In this document: piece by piece, positions 58,101 through 64,000 of the stretch
How positions within the stretch are numbered: the stretch's first letter is position 1
How the letters are laid out: each line of letters starts with the position of its first letter
DNA from: Drosophila persimilis
Taxonomy: Eukaryota > Arthropoda > Insecta > Diptera > Drosophilidae
Length of the DNA stretch: 64,000 bases
Assembly: GCF_003286085.1 (NCBI RefSeq)
Contig: NW_020825298.1
Location: 3,224,001-3,288,000, forward strand
Direction of reading: 5' to 3'
Position numbers and translations under genes: made by a program
Notes under the pieces: generated by a model
The model's database searches: none
Told to the model about the DNA's origin: nothing
The model's input: only the letters and a program-made list of their open reading frames with translations

Positions 58101-58690
58101 ATTTTTCCCATTTTGGTGTAATAAATGGGCTTTTAACAGGGATAACACACAGAAAGAGATCACCCTTTAAACCAGCCTTCAATTAATTCAATTTGCGGCA
58201 AAAACATTTCCATTTCCAATCAATTTCCGCTTGAATTTCAATCCAGAGATTACAGAGGTCTACAGACCAAGGTTATTCCAACTGTTGATCCCCTCATATC
58301 ATTCAACTCCACGTAGCACAAAGCCCCAGCCCAGGCCCATTTACTCTCGCTCTCAAATATACAAAACACACACAAACAAATCATTTGTTGGTGTTTCTGT
58401 TTTTTGCTTTTGCCCCAAAGTCAACAACCAACCAACTCATTCATTGTCAGCCAACATTTGTTGTTGCTGTTGCTAAAATGAGCCAAAAAAGTGATCAGAC
58501 ACCATGAAGTTTATTCACCCACTCTTGACCAAATGATCCCCAACAAAAACAGCAAAAAATGTAGACAAAAACGAGTGCGACAAGAATCAACATCAGGCCA
58601 AGACCGATGTCAAATCGTTTAGGCAAATCCACATACCCGTAAGATGACCAAAAAAGGAGTGAAGGTTGAATCTCATGGATCGAAGCTTGA

Positions 58691-59004
58691 GATACCCTTG
58701 CAGATCCATCGATTCCCAGAAAGAGATGCTCGCTTCTACTGCACAAATATATGATATAATAATCGGATCTTAGGGGTTCTTGGCATGCAGGAAAACCCCT
58801 AGTTACTTACACTTTAAAGGGTGGAAAATGATACCTTTTCTAGATCCTTTTAGATACCCTTGCAGATCCATCGATTCCCAGAAAGAGATACTCGCTTCTA
58901 CTGCACAAATATATGATATAATAATCCAATATTAAGGATGCTTAGCATGCAGGAAAACCCCTGATTTTTTACACTTTAAAGGGTGGAAAATGATACCTTT
59001 TCTA
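58691..59004. repeat. 162-bp tandem duplication
   Basis: Copies 58691-58852 and 58853-59004 share GATACCCTTGCAGATCCATC, CCCAGAAAGAGAT, CTTCTACTGCACAAATATAT, GCATGCAGGAAAACCCCT and GGGTGGAAAATGATACC. Divergence is low, so it is fairly recent. Confidence 0.9.
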
Positions 59005-60893
59005 CACGTTGCAAAACATTTCCTCAAAATCATAATACCCGTCTGGGTAAAGGTGAGCAACATACCTATGTCTTGTATAATGGGTTTTTTACATATTTTG
59101 GGGGTGGAAATGCTTAAAGAAGTGGGTGTTTCTAAGCCGCAAATAGGTCGTATGACTAAGACTTTTTACCTGTCCCCCATCTGTACGGTAGAGACCCCCA
59201 CACAATCATCAGACCGTAGACGTATTTGATTTTGGAGAAATTTTTGAGAAAAATGAATCATGATTCAAAAATGTGTCGGCACAATGGTCTATGATTTGCA
59301 CGAATCCAGCAAGTAGTACTTTGTTGGGGTGGTGGGAGGATTACTCTGTTTCCCTGTTTACTCTGAAGTCTAATACTAATTCGAGAAGATCATTGATTTC
59401 ACAGAATAAAACCGAATGCAAACCACACCATTTCCGTTTCATTTTGGCATTGTATTTGGCGAAAACGGAAAACAAAAAAAAAACACAAACAAACATTTGC
59501 ATAGAATAACTATTAAGGCACACAATATGTTCGCTGAAGATTTTTGGAATTGGGATTGGAATTTTTTCGGTCTCTCGGTCTAGCCGAAAATTTGCATTTT
59601 GACGATGAAAATGAAAAACTTGTTTCAGCTGGTTTGAATAATTATTTTTTGTTTAGAATATTGATTAAAATGTTGTTGCAAATGAAATTTAATTAAATGG
59701 ATGTATATACAAAATGGAAAAGCTTTCAATTAAATTGTTTGGAAAATACTTTGACACAAAAAGTATGACTAAAACTAATGCAAACACTTCCAAATGGAAT
59801 GGATACATTTTGGGTTTTATTTAAAGGTATCTCAAGATACTTTTTATACGCTATAAAGCTGTACTTTAACGGTTCGGCACATCTAGTGAATTCTTAAAAT
59901 TATAACCATTAAATGGAATACTCTTAATGGTTTTTTATAGGGAAAAACTCAAAGTGAAAAAACGCAATTTCGGTTTTGACTTTAATGTATTTTAAGATAC
60001 ATTTTTAATGCGCTACAAGTGAAATTTAAAGGAATCCGGACATGAAAAAGCAATCATTCATTTATAAAATTAAAAACCGCTTTTTTAGCACTTGACACAA
60101 GGCATGCGTTCATGACCGCAGCACAAAAAAAAGAATACAAAATTAATTAATCAATTACAAAAAAAAAAATGCAGGCGTGAAAGTGTATTTTCCTGTGTTT
60201 TCTTTCTTCTTTTTACCCTCACGGCAGATTACTTTGCTTATTCCTGCCTCCGTCTCTGTCTCTCTTCTCCTGCGCCTTTCTCGCACTCACACACTCTTCA
60301 TCTTGACCATATCTCTTTCTCTCATGACGAATTTAGCATGTGCCCGTCAGTCCGTGTCCATCCACCCACTCAGCAGCTGTTCAAAGAGTTAGTTCCGCTC
60401 TCCAAAAGATGGAGAGCGAGCGCCAGTGAGTGGAGGTGGTCTGTCTCTCTTTGGCTCTCGCATGTGTCATAATTTAAAAATACAAAAGCAAAAGCAAACA
60501 AGAAATGCAGAGTGGTTACGGAGGGGGGTGGGGGACTGAAGCTTTTGATACCCTAGCATCCATCGTTCCACATTTATGTTATGAAAAAACATTTAAGACT
60601 AGAGTTTGCCTCTGAGTTTTGGTTGCATTTTCTGCAAAATACAAGGATTTATAAAACATGTTCGGTTTTTTTCACCGATCGTTCCTATGGGAACTACGAT
60701 ATAGTGCATATTACTACATATAGATTGTAAATCGAAGTTGTTTTACATCAATTTTGCCATTAATATGAATATATTTTATATATATACATATACATATGTG
60801 TCGAATTTAAATTAAATATATTTCTTATTTAAATGGAATATATTCCCCATATATTTATATATTCCCCATATATTTAAAATAAAATATTTATTT

Positions 60894-61021
60894 TATTTAG
60901 ATCAAATATAGATTAAAAACAAATTGAATTCTATTTAATTTGACTATTTTTGTTATTTATTTAGATCAAATATAGATTAAAAACAAATTGAATTCTATTT
61001 AATTTCACTATTTTTGTTATT
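60894..61021. repeat. 64-bp tandem duplication, A/T-rich
   Basis: Two nearly identical 64-bp units containing TTTAGATCAAATATAG and CAAATTGAATTCTATTTAAT. They differ at very few positions and are preceded by a short ATTCCCCATATATTTA duplication at about 60840-60875. Confidence 0.9.
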
Positions 61022-62830
61022 TAAAAACCACATGTTTAATATAAATATAGGTGTGTTTCTTTTTACTAAAGCATTTTTCTTCCAGTGTAGTGATCCAATT
61101 TGTGCCCAAATTACTTTTAACTGCCTTATGTAAATACTTGTGCGACTGCAATAACTAACGACTGCTGAATACACATGTAAAAACGAGTATATTCTGCAGT
61201 AAACCTACTTTTTTCTAATGATCCTAACTGTATATACAGATCTACAAGTAAGTGTTCATACTAGATGAATATGGCTGTAGGTTTTGAAGGTTGTATTTCC
61301 TCCCCTATAGCGTTCCAAACATATGCTATAACCCATCATACCCTACCCTTTGGAAAAGTATAAGAAGAGGCCAAGCGCGAGCGAGAGTCTAGTGTGCTAA
61401 CGGTACCAGCTGACAAATTCTCGACTGATTATGATTACCAGCAATCATTTCGTTTCGTTTTGCTTTTTTTGGGGTCTCTCTGGCGGAACTCTTTTTTTGA
61501 GGTGATTTACCATTTGGCTTCATTGCTTGCGATATATCCCACTTGAATATTGGCCATTTGTCTGAGACGTTTGCAGTTTTGGAGGCCAACAATCAAAGCC
61601 AAAAACGTTTTTATCCCCCACTTTTTGGTGTGTGTGTGTGCGTTCAATCATAATCGGCTGCCTTGTCTGTTTACTTTTTATTTATAACGCAACGCTTTTG
61701 TTGTATGTAATTTCATTGTGGCCAACACAATTTGAGTGTTTGAGAAATGAGGCAACAGAAATAGACAAAAGTCTGGCCATAAAAAGTCGACAAGACCACA
61801 AGAAACCCAAAGAGAGGGCGAGAGAGAGAGAGAGAGAGACAGCAGTTGTGGCTAAAGGGAATTGTTTGTTTAATTCATTTTGTTGCACAGAATTGTTTAT
61901 TTAATTGGAAGAAGAATCAGAAGAAAAATCGCTTGGATCGATCATGGAAAAACCCCAAAGAACTCGAACATTTTCTGTCTGCTTCCGTTATTTCCCGAGC
62001 TGCAGGTCCTTTGAGGCCAGTGTTGCCAAATCAAATCGAACCGTTTTGGGGCCACCTGTACGAGTGTACGTTAGCAACTTCAAATAAACCGAAAATGTAT
62101 AATTTTCGAAACATTTCACACTCTCACATTGGGTGTACAGACAGGGTGCTCTGTGCCCGGGTTCTGGTTGTGGTTCTGTGTATGTATATTCCAAAGAATC
62201 GGCCTGAACATTTCAAAAAAATAATCAAGCAAACAGCGGGCCACAGCGAAATTGGTGTGTGAAAAAAACGTACACACAAAAATAACTAAAAATGCTAAAA
62301 ATAAAACTTATTTAAAGAAATGAAACCATGAAAAATCAAAAACACTGGCAAAAGCCAAAACGATGGCAAAATACAAAAATATAAATAATAAAAGCAGGCG
62401 AAGGAAGGCAAGAACAAGAGCCAGAGAGATGTGAGAGGGATGTGATGCGATGTGATGTGATGTGTGTGGGGGACCAGTCGTGCAACCGTGAAAAGTTCGC
62501 TTTTGGACTTTGCCTAATTTGCAGATGCTTTCGGGGGCAGTACTTTATATAAGGGCACGAACGAATACCGTGGAGGATACTGGGGATATTCCAACAGCAA
62601 AGAACGATACAATCCGATCCAAACCGATCCTGTAGGTGACAATCAAATCTCACAGTCTCATGTTTTCAAAACCATAAAAAGCACTTGGTACGTATACGTA
62701 TAGGTGTACTGTGGGTACTGTGTATATTTGTATTTTTGTTATTTCGCTTTGACCACATTTGGCAACAGAACAGAACAGAACGAATCCGAATCCGAATCCG
62801 TGACAAGAGTGAACCGTGTTAAGCTTCAGC

Positions 62831-62885
62831 ACACAGAGACACGGACACGGACACAGCCATAGGCACAGACACAGACACAGACACA
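62831..62885. repeat. GACACG/GACACA tract
   Basis: About eight 6-bp units, imperfect. Confidence 0.85.
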
Positions 62886-63552
62886 ATGCTTATGCTCATT
62901 CCAGCACACTCAGGCACTCAAGCACTCCACACTCCACACACTCTGGCAAACACTCTCATACACATCTCACTCACGCACTTGCAAGTCCGTGATTAATTGT
63001 CATTGCAAAACAATAAATTGTGTGGAAAAATTCATTCGGGATTTCTTACAATTGATTGTGGATTGTGGATTTCGGGTGGGTAGCAGTCGAACGCTCTATT
63101 TGGTTTTCCGATCTTCTGATTTCGGTTTCAATTTATTATTAGCGCGATTTTTCGCTGCCAATGTGCCGTAAGATGCGTGCAGCAAGACCGTTAGACCGAC
63201 GACGACGGAGCAGAATTCGCGAATGGGGGAACTGGGGACCACTGGGCCCCACACAGCAACTGTTTCTCTCTTTTTCTCTCTCTCTCTCTCTCTCTGATCG
63301 CGAGAGAGTGCTAGCGATCCCCCCAAGCACAGAGTCCAATCAAAAAGTGAGAGGCAGTTGTATTTTATTTTGTTTTTTTTCTTTTCTTTCTGGCTTCTGC
63401 AGCAGCTGTTATACGCATACTCTCCGCATGTACTTCATGTGCGAGTACAACAAAGGAGGAGAAGGAAGGGGGGGAAAAAAGCGAAACTGAAGTACAAAAT
63501 CAAAAACGGCAATGAATTTCACGTTCCGCGCGAGACGATCGCAATCGATGTG

Positions 63553-63569
63553 TAGTATGCGTCATACTA
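63553..63569. other. 17-bp palindrome TAGTATG-CGT-CATACTA
   Basis: Perfect 7-bp arms around CGT, next to CGATCGCAATCGATG and a CGCGCGAG motif. It could be a binding site for a dimeric factor in a promoter or boundary region. No function is shown. Confidence 0.5.
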
Positions 63570-64000
63570 GCCCGAGAGCTTTTTCCCATACCGAAGCTTT
63601 TACCCAAAAAGCTGGCGAAGCAAAACCGAAAACCGGTATTCTCATACCCTTGAATGGGAATCATTCGCTTAGTTGAGTGAATGATTTGGTTATTTGTTTA
63701 TTTTCTAAACTTTAAACCAATTTATCAGCTTAATTGTGATGTTTTCTTACAGTTTAAATGTGTATTTGCTTAATTCTAAACCAAATTATTTGGTTCTTTA
63801 AGCATTCCTTATGGAAATTGTATACAAAATAGTCCTTAGGTAAGTAGAAATGCCTCTTAGGAAAGCCCATAAATTCTACTGACTGATTATATCTAGCATT
63901 AGATGTTAATCCCCCTGGTAGATATTTACAGCTGCTCCATGAATCCAATCAGTCAGTAGAATATCTAAAGGGTATAATAAACTTCGCCTAGACTCTAGAT

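Larger units (their letters stand above)
55116..64000. other. Upstream region of the DnaJ gene, no coding gene seen
   Basis: A 5' UTR exon and promoter of the DnaJ gene are expected here. A strong minus-strand donor-like TTTGTAAGT at about 55255-55264 and promoter-like sequences near 63150-63250 are candidates. Two local tandem duplications lie at 58.7 and 60.9 kb. There are GA/CT-rich tracts at about 61815-61840 and 63270-63310, a GACACA tract at 62831-62885 and a plus-strand TATATAAGG at about 62545 without a clear gene after it. Confidence 0.5.

Overview
The window looks like nuclear euchromatin of a Drosophila (subgenus Sophophora, perhaps the obscura group). The signs are introns of 61-111 bp with GT/AG ends, TATA plus TCAGT-type initiators on small genes, AATAAA poly(A) signals, many CA, CAG and polypurine tracts, and strongly insect-like glutactin-type and DnaJ proteins. 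The species cannot be fixed from the sequence. No rRNA, tRNA, CRISPR or bacterial features were seen.

Left part (1-7.5 kb): the first two exons of a secreted cholinesterase-like protein of the glutactin type run off the left edge on the minus strand; its catalytic serine is replaced by glycine. At 5.7-7.5 kb lies a plus-strand, single-coding-exon gene for a CENP-B/pogo-type DNA-binding protein without a transposase domain. It has a 5' UTR intron, a 230-bp tandem duplication upstream, and short inverted motifs on both sides, and it looks transposon-derived.

Middle part (7.5-35 kb): mostly non-coding. It holds at least seven copies (one in the left part) of one dispersed repeat family, a TATA-driven short transcription unit at 15.1-15.5 kb, an orphan first coding exon at 22.8 kb (minus), and a basic protein made of 53-residue repeats at 26.3-26.9 kb (minus) that sits between two copies of a local duplication.

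35-47 kb is a cluster of small lineage-specific genes: a five-exon secreted 158-residue protein (minus), two related His/Pro/Gly-rich proteins in convergent orientation, a 205-residue basic protein with a cysteine-cluster tail, a decayed or frameshifted spliced gene, and two divergent mucin-like secreted proteins whose coding regions differ by only three bases while their flanks differ. The shared style (short, TATA-driven, secreted or highly basic, fast evolving) suggests tissue-limited expression such as testis, accessory gland or salivary gland; this is inference.

Right part (47-64 kb): a minus-strand type II DnaJ (Hsp40) gene, most like D. melanogaster CG5001, of four coding exons encoding 350 residues. 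A 6.2-kb intron separates the last exon and contains a three-copy tandem array and a Harbinger-like MITE. From 55.1 kb to the right edge no coding gene was found; two further local tandem duplications are there.
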